A stretch of 64,000 bases of DNA from Synchiropus splendidus. Lineage: Eukaryota > Chordata > Actinopteri > Syngnathiformes > Callionymidae. A program made the position numbers and the translations under genes. The DNA lies in assembly GCF_027744825.2 (NCBI RefSeq), contig NC_071336.1, forward strand, positions 15,341,501-15,405,500, in the 5' to 3' direction. The notes below the pieces were generated by a model. The model was given only the letters and a program-made list of their open reading frames with translations. It was not told the DNA's origin and made no database searches. This document shows, piece by piece, positions 51,060-63,005 of the stretch. Position 1 is the first letter of the stretch, and each line of letters begins with the position of its first letter.

Positions 51060-51480
51060 ACACTCCATCCGAGTGACCCGCGAGGCTTCATGAGACGACT
51101 CACACACACATACACCCCTTCTTCTCATCGTCCCCTCCTCAACACACGGCTCGGGGCATCGAACACAAACCTCGCACCGGGTGAGACGTGGGGCGAACCA
51201 CATTCGGGGTGGCGCGCTGTAGACGCTGGCGGTTGCTCCACACTCGCAGAGGAGAAAGTGTCACCCCCTCAACCGCCATAGGACCGTTATCGTCCCCCAT
51301 CTCGAATCCCCGCCGCTACACTCCCAACCGGCTGGAGACATTTGTCGGAGACTGACCGCGTCACCGAGGCTGAAGTAACACAAAGGCAACCCACCTTGGT
51401 CATGCCAAAGACGCGGTGGTGGAGCCGCTTCTTGTCCCGGTCAGCCGCTCTCCCCGTCCTCGCTCTTCTTCTCTGCTCTA
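51060..51480. promoter_or_regulatory. CpG-rich block, possible promoter or first exon
   Basis: This is the most CpG-dense stretch of the window, for example 'acccgcgaggc', 'ggtggcgcgctg', 'ccccgccgc' and 'gaccgcgtcaccg'. It resembles a CpG island at a transcription start. On the plus strand an ATG at 51402 opens MPKTRWWSRFLSRSAALPVL with a hydrophobic run. On the minus strand, ATGACCAAG followed by GTGGGT could be a first coding exon with a splice donor. Neither could be tied to a recognisable gene, and no downstream exon is evident in the window. Confidence 0.35.
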
Positions 51481-51633
51481 ATAGAAGGCTACAGTCTCCC
51501 TCCTTCTCATCCTCCTCGCCTGCATGTGGCTTCTATTTTGGTCTGTGTTGTGATTGTTGTTCAACCAGGCAGCCGATGTGCTGCTGTCTGTCTCAACTGG
51601 AGCTACGAGCTGCTCCTCATGTAACCCCTCCGC

Positions 51634-51676
51634 CCCCCTCTCCCTCTCCCTCTCTCTCTCTCTCCCAGCCAATAAC

Positions 51677-51709
<33 letters not shown>
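51634..51709. repeat. (CT)n facing (GA)n microsatellite pair
   Basis: A CT-rich tract (51634-51666) and a pure GA tract (51679-51709) are separated by only 12 bases. Being mutually complementary in inverted orientation, they can fold into a long hairpin, and each can form triplex DNA. Confidence 0.9.
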
Positions 51710-51710
<1 letters not shown>

Positions 51711-51799
51711 TGCCTTGGATTCACCTGCTTACTTTACATGTACGTTGTTCTCACTGTAAATACACCTGAATAACGCGTGTGCTTGTAACAGATGTATTT

Positions 51800-51873
51800 A
51801 GTAGGGCTGCAACTAACAATTATTTTCGTCGTCGGCTAATCTTTTTTTTTTTCGATTAGTCGACGATTTGTGA
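51800..51873 (+). repeat. 'TAGGGCTGCAACTAAC' dispersed repeat
   Basis: Begins TAGGGCTGCAACTAACAAT and contains the partly palindromic pair 'cgtcgtcggctaat' / 'cgattagtcgacga' around a T run. I recall this opening as a widespread teleost DNA-transposon-derived repeat. Only this end is recognisable. Confidence 0.6.
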
Positions 51874-52632
51874 TTATGAACCTACGGAATTTTGAATTTC
51901 TGTTTAACCTAAAGTTGCATAAAATCATCTCACTGTGACTCTCTGACACCATTCATTTCTAGACAAGTATGAACCAGGAACACGTGTTAACCTTGTAAAG
52001 CATGAACCATATAAACCGAGGTTGTTATTGGTAAGAACAATTTAAAATCATCAATGTTGATATATGTATCTCATACAAAGCATCTGATCAACATACTCAA
52101 AAGTTCTTTTTTAATAATAATCTAAAACATTCAGTGTCGCTCCCTGATTCAGTTCTGGTTTTTATTGTCGTGCAGGACACCAACGTAGATGTGAAATGTG
52201 TGGGACAGCATTAAAAAACAATCAATCTCCTCTCACATGGTGTCGAAGGCTCCTCCTGAAGTTGCCTTATCTCAGCAAACAAATCAAAGCCACGCTTATG
52301 AGCACTGCGACCCGTCGCCGCCGTGACCGTGACTCCGGCGGTGGTGACGCATAGCTGTGTAGCGACGGCAGCGAGTTGGAGTCGGACCTCTGTCAGGAAC
52401 CAAGAGGAGGAACAGAATTGAACATATCTGAATGATTCCAGAGAATCTGATCATTTCTCACCGCATCTACCAGATCCTGTGTGTGTTTACAACACGACAC
52501 ACTGACACACAGATTTTGACCTTGACAAATTTTTGAGATCGACCTATTATTTAGGTTGAGTTCCCTGGTGTTGGCAGACAGGAACTGGATCAAGACCGTA
52601 ATTTGATCCCCTTGCTTTCTGTACAGGTTTGC
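51874..52632. other. Non-coding, nothing recognised
   Basis: No exon or RNA gene. A short GC-richer patch lies at 52300-52385. Confidence 0.4.
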
Positions 52633-52779
52633 ACCAAATTTGCATACGCCAGCAACACATTTATAGACCGTGAAAACAAATTTACAAAGTGTAAGAACAC
52701 ATTTACAAGCTCTTAAAACAAATCCATAACCTCTGAAAACAAATATAGCAACTTGGAAATATGCTTACAAAGTCAGAAA
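52633..52779. repeat. 21-bp degenerate minisatellite, seven units
   Basis: Seven consecutive 21-base units begin at 52633, 52654, 52675, 52696, 52717, 52738 and 52759. The consensus start is AACAAATTTACAA. The spacing is exact in every unit while the sequence has drifted. Immediately downstream (about 52787-52810) lies an inverted unit reading TTTGTAAATGTGTTTTGC. No coding frame is implied. Confidence 0.85.
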
Positions 52780-52979
52780 AAAAGTTTGTAAATGTGTTTT
52801 GCACTTCTCAGTCACCATTGGCATGTTGAAGCAATGTGTTCCAACTGAACCTCTAATGGTTTACTATATCCAGTATTTTGTTGTCTTTTTTTGATCTACT
52901 TTTAATTTGATCTATCAATCCTGTTATTTGTGATGAGCCTTATTACCACTGACACAGAACCAATGTGAAACAAGTTGAA

Positions 52980-53450
52980 GAAATGACGCAGAGGAGAGAG
53001 CCACCTGTTTGGAAGCCATCTCAAGAGAGAACATGCTGATCTACTCAGTGCCAAAAGGCATAGAAGCGGATGATCTCAGACTCTCCACAGAGAAACTAAT
53101 CAGTTAGAAGGTGGGCTACAAAGAGGAATTTGTTATCGACTCGACACAGCGGATCGGACAACAGGGAACAAAACCATGGTCCATCCTCGTGGAAATTTCA
53201 GGAAGAAGTGAGGAAATTCAAGGTTCTCAGGGCTGCATGGCTGCAAGGAACATCACCGTCAATGAGCATATCAGGATCACATCCGACCCACAACAGGTCC
53301 ATGACAACAGACAGAAGCAAGTGGCAATGAGGAAGAAGTTCCTGGAGAGTTGAGTTGAGATGGCAAGGTGGAAACTTGCCCGAACCCAGAAGCAGCTCAT
53401 CAGACCCACTGGTACATTACCTAAGGAAGATGAACCAGAGTGAGGAGGCA
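52980..53450 (+). mobile_element. Possible retrotransposon ORF1-like remnant
   Basis: Frames on the plus strand read ENMLIYSVPKGIEADDLRLS, then after a stop VGYKEEFVIDSTQRIGQQGT, then in another frame KFQEEVRKFKVLRAAWLQG. The order resembles LINE ORF1 or nucleic-acid-binding proteins ('ENL.I.GVPE', 'HRIG', 'PRPIIVKF', 'KE.VL.AAR'). Stops and frame changes show decay. The match is by remembered pattern only. Confidence 0.4.
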
Positions 53451-56400
53451 TGACTGACAGTGACATGATCAGAAACCTTCTGGAGACAACACATTTAATG
53501 GCACAGTCAGATCGATCATTGATTCTCTCACACTCTTCAAGTGATCAGCGGTTGTGCTCTTACTTATCTTACAATCTACACTGAAGTTTAGCTACTCTGA
53601 AAGTTTATATGGTATTCACGAACAAAATATATCAGAATCTGTCTGGAAGAAGAAAGAAAATTCAAAAATTATATCAGAAGTGTACATAAGAACTGCTCCT
53701 TATTGATCATCTCATTGGGAAAATCCATTGTTTAATGCTCAGACAGTTTCAGGTTTGTGTTGCGATATTCAAACAGCAAAATGTTTTGTTTGTTTTAAAA
53801 CGGTGCTATTGTGAATCACTGTAATTATTATTTGATAGACCTTCATGTCTGATTTTATTTCCACTCAGGTTTGTTTCCCACTTCCTTCAGCTATTATATT
53901 GAAGAGCTAGTCATTTTTTAATTGATAAACTCTTCTTGTCCCACACACTCTTAATTTATAACAAGGATTTTTTGTGCTGTGCCAATATTGTACTGACATT
54001 TCTCGCTCATGATATCACAAATCAAAAGATTTTTGAAAATTCATTCATCTTTCTATCAATAGTCAGACTTTCCAACAGCTGCTGTAGTACAATCATGCGT
54101 ATGTGCGGCTGTGTTTTATCCATTTGACCTGTAATGTTCTTATTTGTTTCGCTACATTTATCTCTTAAAAGGTGCATATAGAAATGAGAAGTATCGCGCT
54201 TTTGGAAAAGCACTCATTTGATGACTGTTCAAGCATGGAGTATGGCCCTTTAGGTAACTGAACTGCCATCTCCTGCTTGAAAACAAACAGCCACTGAAAA
54301 TAATCAATTGTTTCACAGCACTTGTTGCTGCACTGATAGAGGAGTCATCAGAGCAGAATACTTGTATCATGTGTCATGACCGACTAATGTCAAATTTTCA
54401 ACCATTGCTCTTCATCCCTGACTCACTTGTCCCCTTCTTAAAGAAGGCATTTGTTTTCAGTCGTGCTCCAGTCTGATCCAGTGGTTTGAGTAGCTCCCGT
54501 CAGGCAGGAAGAGCAATGTGTGGTCGCCAAACCCTCTTGGTTCCTTCCTCTGTTGGCCTGCCAAAGAACTCTGCCTCTGTAATTAAATTCTAATGACTCT
54601 GTTCTGCCTATGATGTCATACTTACTATTACTACTACTATTTTTCATCTGTAAATTAGCTTTCCTGACATTAACAGTGCAGCAAAAAAAACTTTCCTACA
54701 TAAGGTTTTGGATTACGAACCATGTCTGTAAACACAGTTGACCAAAGTGACGGATTTCAGTTCCAAATTGCTTGTAACTGACTATGTTGAACGAAAAAAG
54801 GAATGTTGCTGCATTCTTAACATGAAGAATGAAAAAGGAGGGTTCCTCTTATCTTCCTGTGGAGACAATCGCTTCATTCTTTCATGGTCATGGATGGACA
54901 TGCTGTTTTAGGCAGACATTCCTTCAGGTTATGAAATGGAAATATCGCACAATCTTTTATCGGCAGGTCACAGGCATGCCAAAAAAAAAATGGATGGCTT
55001 GTGACCATGTTGACTTTCTGGCTTTTTACAAGCTACATGTAAATCAATTAAAAATATAATGAAAAATTACCCAAAACACGAAGAACCACTCTTGTACTGA
55101 TAATTATCATAAAATAATTATGATTTCTGTATTTATTCAAAGTCTGTCTGTAGCACCTGATTCTGTATAAGTAATAACTTCTGGGAGTAATGATTAAATG
55201 AGAAATGAGAGTTTAGTGCCCACGCAGCAGCGTATTGTCTCCTCCGTGCAGTGCTTACAAGGAGACAATGATGGAGGTGATGATGCCTCTGTGTTCCATA
55301 CATGTTCAGATTGTTCATTCATCATCTTAATAGTTTCTGCTGAGTTAATCTCCTGGGCTTGATGGTTCTGTTTTCACAAGGGAATAGATCAGCTGACGTC
55401 TAGAGCATTGAAGGTGGGCGGCGTCATGACTGACCTTTGTGGGGGCCCTCTCACATTCAGGCCATGCCACCCCTGCCCTCACTCCTCACAAGGGCACTGT
55501 CACATTCAGTGGTCTCTCACTGGCCGTAAACATTTTGAATCCAGGGAAACACTATTCCAATTAAGTGAGCGATAAAGTGGTGGAAGAGTTTGAATTACTA
55601 TCACAATCAAATGATTTAATATCCAGTTTTTAACTCCCTTTATATATGCAAGATATATAAACACATTTGTCTTTCGGGCCTTAAGACCCCCACTGCTTGT
55701 TATTAGCTGCCAGGTTGCATAAAGGTTGTTTGTTTCACTCTGAATAGTTGATTGTATCATGGTCAAATATGGACAGGTGACCTTTTAAACCCTGACTCCC
55801 TCTCTTGCACAATGTCAGCTGTGATTGGCCTCTTTAATGGGTGCGTTGTCGTACCCTGAAACATTGTCTGGCATTCGAGAGTAGAATTATTTCATTTTAT
55901 TATCATTTAATTATTCATTTAAACATCTTCTACTTCAGTCAATCCGCCTCCTCCACCTTTAACCAATCTTGATCATCCTCCTTGGCCAGACCTCTCCTCC
56001 TTCATATTCTATTCATATTTACCTCACCCATGAACCTCGAAGGTTGTCTTTTTATTCTACTGTTACCAGCTACTTTCATCTCCAGTTTTCACCATGCTCG
56101 CCGTCCCTCCTTTCCACATGCCATGCAAGTCTGGCCTCCTGAGCTCTTTGTCACCAAACTTACCTCCATGTACTTCCAATAGTTTCCTTTCTGGTCCTGT
56201 CCTTCCTAGTCAGGAGCATCTTCAACCAAAACTCTTTGAACTCCACTACCCATCTTTTTTGTGCGTACCTTATACCTCATGGTAGGTCACATTACTGTCC
56301 TAGGAAGCATCTATTTCACTCCCGATGATTTTGTTCAACAATCAAGCGCTTCAATTCTCCTCCTCCGGACACCTGTCCGTTAGAAAAGAAAGCATCCTAC

Positions 56401-58097
56401 TGTGTAAGTAATAAGGTGAAATCGGAAGGGCAGGTGCCATCTTCATCCATCCTGGAGGTAGAATAGATGATAGATATTTTTCCTTTCCTCACTATTACAC
56501 CTGCATGTTTTAATACATGTTTACGAGTTTCCACAACAAAACCATCATGGAAAACATCATCTTAAAGTTGTTTGTCTTTTTAGGATTTATTTGTCTGACT
56601 CACACAATCACCTGCAGCGAAGATCACGCGATGAATCGATAAATCAAAGCCAAGCGGCAAACATGATTGATGGTGTCACTTTGTTCAGTAAACAATGGGT
56701 TGGGTCTTCCGTTCCCTGATTCAGCTAAAATGATCATCACCGTTGAATTTTGAAACAATTCCATTAACTGATGTGCACACATCACGCACACACAATCCTA
56801 AACACGCGGCCATGTAGTAGCAGTGTGGAGTCAAATAGTAAGAAACCTCTCATGAGAGATATTTACACTAGGGTCCAGTCAGTGTTTCTTCATGTTTGTC
56901 CTGCTCATTCAATGAAGTGTCACAAATTGATTTCTTCAAGATAGCAAAATACACTTTTCCCTGCCCCCACACCATCAACTTTATCAAGATGTTTCATTCT
57001 ACCCTGGTGGCCCCACAGAAATGGCTGCATAGAACAATGTATGCTGTATACTTGAATTATATACAGCTACTTTTAGGCTGCACTGTTGACTTCCCCATGT
57101 AGGACATTTTGATTTGCATCCTTTTTGTATGTGTCATAGCGAAACAATGTGCTCTTTCTTGTCAGCAAGCTAATGTAGCAGACTTCAGTTCAGCAGTAAT
57201 GGGGGCAGAGGAGAGAGACAAGTCAGAAGCTCATTACGAGAGATGAAACCTTTCTTTTTGACGGCGTCATTAACATATCCTTCTTCTTCAATAAACTTTC
57301 TCTGAAAAGTCTCATCCTCCACTTAAGTAGAAGTGAATCTACTGACTAACGTACCATGAGGGTTTAGACGGAGCAATGATTGTATTGTATGTACACAATA
57401 TACTTTTGAAACTCCTTCAGACCAAACTCCCCCACCACTTTCACTTCAGCCCCAGGCTGTGGTCTTATTGCCAAATATGGGGTCAGAGGCCAAAGACGAG
57501 GAGCCACCCCACACAGAAGGTACTTGTTCTCAAGAGGCTTACTCAGTAAATTCTCAGGGAGCAACACAGACTTAGGGATTTAATTTCATTTATTTATTTT
57601 ATTATTCTCTTCAGACATTTTTCACATTTCATCTTTAGTGTTGCTAATCTCTGCAATATAACACCTTTAAAATTCAGAGACAATTGTCTTCACTATTTTT
57701 CTATACATCCGTGTGAATAAGTAACAATAATAATAATAGTACAGGGATTGAAACCTGAGCTTCATCTAAGCCTGTACGAGCTTAGTGTTGGTCCCCTATA
57801 GTGACATTAATCTGAAGATCGACTGACAACTACCACCTATACACATTATGAAATTGGTTTGGAGTACAGGACAGTGTTGGAAGCAATCAGAAATATTACA
57901 AATGCTATTCATGGTATTCAGAATTCATCTGTGTTCAACTGACCTGTCCGCCTCCTGTTTGACCCCAAAAACCACCGTCACACTATTTCACTTTGCAATG
58001 GCTGATTGCACATGCAAGGGGTCTGCAACTGACCTTGGTTCCACATATTGAATTAATCCAGAACCGCAAGTATCATAGCCACATGCATAATTTGTAA

Positions 58098-58098
<1 letters not shown>
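53451..58098. other. Non-coding, nothing clearly recognised
   Basis: No exon or RNA gene supported. Around 55930-56300 the plus strand is strongly pyrimidine-biased (CTCC, TTCC, CCTC words) for about 350 bases, which could be a LINE 3' region or a simple composition bias. A small AAT cluster lies near 57727. Confidence 0.4.
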
Positions 58099-58131
<33 letters not shown>

Positions 58132-58149
58132 GCGCACACACACACACAC
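58099..58149. repeat. (TA)n(CA)n microsatellite
   Basis: About 12 TA units followed by CA with one CGCG interruption, directly abutting the left end of the Tc1 copy. Confidence 0.9.
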
Positions 58150-59485
<1,336 letters not shown>

Positions 59486-59739
59486 CCAAGGAACTACACA
59501 TGCAAAAAAATGTCAAAATGGACAGGATTTAAAAAACGAACTAATAAAAATGAAGGATCGAAAAATGATTCTCTATATATCTTTATCCGATCGTCATTTG
59601 TGAGTTCTTCCATTCCCTAAACAACCTGATGTCAGTGACATACGCCCCCCACATTGTCAAAGCGCTAAGTGTAAATGTTGCAGTTACATTTGCTCGACAC
59701 TGCGAGGCAATAATGTTCACGGCTCCTCTTGACCTTACA

Positions 59740-59773
59740 AAGATGGCGGAGAACGTTTGTCGTAACCGGAAGT
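59740..59773 (+). promoter_or_regulatory. YY1 and ETS motifs at the ccs promoter
   Basis: AAGATGGCGG at 59740-59749 matches the core YY1 site and ACCGGAAGT at 59765-59773 matches the ETS/GABP site. They lie 50 to 85 bases before the ccs ATG. This pair is typical of TATA-less housekeeping promoters, where the YY1 site often lies just after the transcription start. The ATG inside the YY1 site opens a 12-codon frame ending at 59781. The distance to the gene and motif quality make function likely. Confidence 0.6.
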
Positions 59774-59824
59774 TTTGTTGACAGTTCACCCGTGTTCCCC
59801 TGACTGCGACGTGCAGTGACAAAC

Positions 59825-59848
59825 ATGGAGACGGAAAGACCAGCGAAG
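59825..59848 (+). CDS. ccs: ccs exon 1
   Basis: ATG in the context GACAAACATGG (A at -3, G at +4, a good start context), METERPAK, then donor GTTTGA at 59849. It is very short, and the next exon begins in phase 0. The start was chosen because the following LEFAVQMTC joins directly. Confidence 0.8.
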
Positions 59849-62800
59849 GTTTGAAAACTATGTTAACAAGCGTAGATCTCAGCTTTGCTGTGCTACATTC
59901 TGATCTTAATCGCCGTTATGATCTTAAAATGTACCAAGTGATGTTGTAGCTGTGCAACTCGTTTTCTTTGTATTGCTGTCATTTTGAGGCTTCACTTTTC
60001 CAGTGTGTTTAATATGCTTCATCCTCCAGCTGGAGTTTGCTGTTCAGATGACATGTCAAAGTTGTGCGGATAAAGTCCGAGCTGCTGTTGAGGGTAAACC
60101 GGGTGAGAATAAATATATTGTTAAACGTTGCCGAATCCGTTCTCATTTCAATGAATTTATTTATTTGTTGATCTGTGTACCATCATCTCTAAATGTTATT
60201 AAAAAACAGTGTTACGTAACTGTTGTCTCATATCTGAGCATGACTAGGCAGAATTGTATGATCATAAACAGAAAATCCATGCATATACATTTGTGTTTTC
60301 TGATTGCAACGCTTGTGAAAATGTAGCTATTGATAGGTAAAAATGTGATATACCATTTCAGAGTAATCCCATGACACAGTTGTTGCTTACAGAAGTCTTT
60401 ATCTGACTGCAGGCTATTGCAGTACACTTGGGCCACAATGTTCTTAAGATCCAAAATGTGGATAAGATTTGTTGATGTCCACTGTCTCGCTCTTATTGTA
60501 CCATATGAAAATGGCAATGTCTTTCATTATTTGATGTCCTATCACTTAGTGCTTTAGACTGCCACTTAAAGATAATCCTCCAGAATTTAGTTTGAACAGA
60601 CTTTATTCCCCTTCAGGTGTCCACTCAGTCGCCATCGATGTTGCTAAAGAGGAAGTGCTGGTGGAGTCGACCCTGACAACTGCCGAGGTTCAGGCTCTAA
60701 TTGAAAGTACAGAGCGAAGGGCAGTGCTCAAGGGCATTGGAGGTTCTGAGCCCGGTGAGTGCCGCAGCATGATCTTGGTTTGTGACGCTGCTCAATAGTG
60801 CATTTGACTGCTTTTACATAATGTTGTGTGCTGACGTCATTTATGTGGCACTCAGACACATCTCTTTTTACAAGCTGTAATAGCGAGAAATTAAATTGTA
60901 TTTGTGAACGGCAGATTTGGGAGCAGCGGTCGCCATGTTGGCAGGAGCAGGAAAGATCCAGGGTGTGGTTCGATTCCTCCAGCTCTCTGCAGAACGCTGT
61001 CTGATTGATGGGACTGTGGATGGACTGCAACCTGGACCGCATGGACTCCATGTTCACACACTTGGCGACCTCACAAATGACTGCCTCAGGTGAGGCTTTC
61101 TTTCTATCTTTGTTGGTGTAATCAAATATTAATAATAACTATGACTTCCAGCATCTGACTGTAAGGGATTTTGATGCCCTGTTGACGGAGCCCTTGGATG
61201 AAAAATAGGTTCGGTTATTATGTTATTGTTTACTTGAGTAAAGCAAATGTACTATCAAGTCTGCTCTTTTCATATTCTTTTTTTTTTTAATGACCGGGAG
61301 AATGTGATCACACTTTAGTCTTACACTGAAAAGCATTCATTGTTTTTATCTTTATGTTTTTCCACCCTTTAAAAAAAAAAAAATTGTATTTTTGTATTTA
61401 ATATGCTCCATAAGCACCTTTTCCTCAAAGCCTCCATCCTGTTTCCGTGCTTTGTTTTTGCATAATCGTTTACTGCTCCGTCTTACAGTTCATGCACATC
61501 AGTTTGGGAATCATCAGTGGTTTAATGCGTTCATGAATATTCAAGATGTAAAGCGATTAAGAGCTCTAGTAGACAATGATCATTCTTCCTACCAGATGAG
61601 ACGGAAAATAAATGACTAATCATTCGTTCCATTCTGTTAAATACTGAGCATAAATATTAAAGTAGCTGGTAGTTACAGCGAATATTTTGATGTCAGGCGC
61701 CTCTCGTCGCCTCCCTGTTATGGTTGCTCGAGAGCATAGCCAGAAACAGAGTCACACTTGGTGGGATCTGTTGGAAGCGTCACACCAGCGTGCTGTGAGT
61801 CAAAAATCTATTCTGACTTTACAGTAACTAGGAGAGATTTATCAGCTCATAAAAGCTATATCAAGTTCCTGCGAAGGCGTTTTCTGACATCCGCTTGACA
61901 CTGGGTGCACTATATAATATTTATGAAGTCAGTCTTGTGAGTATTTAAATTTAACATTAAATATTAGTGCTGTTGTGGAATAGTGATGGCTCTCGCTGCT
62001 TGATGCTGTCAGTGCTCAATGTCAATCACCTAAGCCCCTTTTAAGATCTCAAGGATGATCTCAAAGCTTCTGTGTTGTGGTCCCTTTTGGAAAATATGCA
62101 GGCTGGTTTCAACCAGTGGTGCATTTTCTTAAGCTGAAGAGTAAAACTTGCATGTGTATTGTTAAAAAAATGGCCTGAGCAGAGAACAATAACTAAGGCT
62201 ATATTTATTTTGAAAGTTTTTAATATAATGTTTCCTTTTTATTGGACTGACTCCACCGCATTGTCTTCTTAGGACTCACAGACATTTAATTTAGCACAAA
62301 CTTGTAATAACTTCAACATAAAAGGATACAGCAACTCAGGGTGGAGTGCTGATAAGAGAAGATAAAAATGAAATTGCTGACCAGTATAATGTCTTACCTC
62401 TTCTACAGTTGCGGAGATCACTACAACCCTTATGGAAAACCACACGGTGGTCCCGGAGACTCTAACCGGGTAAGTAAGCTCTTGGTTTTCATCATTTTCA
62501 TATTGTAATCATTCTGTCTGAGTTATTGCCCGGATGTTGGATCAGGGATGAAAAGGCTGTAGTCATACATCATTCTGGCATTTCCCCTGAGATACAGCAT
62601 CAAATAAGGTCTGCGTGTGAAAATACACCCTTGTTCTGCTAGTTCTTCAGGATTTTACGGCACCTGTATTGCTAGAGGAAACTTTGGTGATTATATTCAT
62701 GGCTCTGCGTCGATTGGAGTGTTTATGAGTAATTCTTACAAGTGGCGACTTTCCGCAGCATGTCGGTGACCTGGGAAATATTGTTGCTGGAGCTGACGGA

Positions 62801-63005
62801 AGAGCTTCATTCAGACTAGAAGAAGATCAGCTGAAGGTGACAACACGCTTGGATGGAGGCAGTAGCTTCATCTTGACTCATGGATTTTGTTTTCGCTGCA
62901 GGTGTGGGATGTGATTGGTCGATCGTTGGTCGTGGATGCAGGGGAGGACGACCTGGGTCGAGGTGGTCACCCTCTCTCCAAACTGACAGGAAATTCTGGT
63001 GAACG
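59825..63005 (+). CDS. ccs: Copper chaperone for superoxide dismutase, 3' end outside window
   Basis: Cytosolic chaperone that inserts copper into, and oxidises the disulfide of, Cu/Zn superoxide dismutase SOD1. Seven coding exons give 217 full codons, with all junctions GT..AG and in phase. Residues 9-78 form the ATX1-like domain with MTCQSC (Cys17, Cys20) binding Cu(I). Residues 79-217 form the SOD-like domain: His124, His126 and His141 as copper-type ligands, His141, His149, His158 and Asp161 as zinc ligands, and Asp195 where SOD1 has its fourth copper His, as in human CCS. Close matches to human CCS include [30 protein letters not shown] and [14 protein letters not shown]. The C-terminal CxC domain, about 50 residues, must lie beyond 64000. 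The frame is intact. Confidence 0.95.
60030..60102 (+). CDS. ccs: ccs exon 2, copper-binding motif
   Basis: Acceptor CATCCTCCAG, then [20 protein letters not shown] and EGKP, with one base left over before donor GTGAGA at 60103. It holds the MTCxxC site. Confidence 0.93.
60617..60754 (+). CDS. ccs: ccs exon 3, rest of ATX1-like domain
   Basis: Acceptor TTCCCCTTCAG. It encodes [20 protein letters not shown] then [12 protein letters not shown] and AVLKGIGG. Donor GTGAGT at 60755, phase 1 on both sides. Confidence 0.93.
60915..61089 (+). CDS. ccs: ccs exon 4, start of SOD-like domain
   Basis: Acceptor GAACGGCAG. It encodes [20 protein letters not shown], then [24 protein letters not shown] and GDLTNDCLS. 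Donor GTGAGG at 61090. It carries His124 and His126. Confidence 0.93.
62409..62469 (+). CDS. ccs: ccs exon 5, metal-ligand loop
   Basis: Acceptor CTTCTACAG. It encodes [20 protein letters not shown], with His141 and His149. Donor GTAAGT at 62470, the next exon in phase 0. The preceding intron (1,319 bases) is the longest complete one of the gene. Confidence 0.93.
62759..62836 (+). CDS. ccs: ccs exon 6
   Basis: Acceptor TTTCCGCAG. It encodes [20 protein letters not shown] then EEDQLK, exactly 26 codons, with His158 and Asp161. Donor GTGACA at 62837. Confidence 0.93.
62902..63005 (+). CDS. ccs: ccs exon 7, last exon in window
   Basis: Acceptor CGCTGCAG after a 65-base intron. It encodes [20 protein letters not shown], then [15 protein letters not shown] with two bases of the last codon, then donor GTGAGT at 63006. 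Asp195 replaces the fourth copper His of SOD1. Confidence 0.93.

Noticed and set aside
51402..51680. Plus-strand frame with signal-peptide-like start MPKTRWW...
   Set aside because: Runs into CT simple repeat and Cys/Ser-rich low-complexity sequence; no family recognised, kept only as a note under the CpG block.
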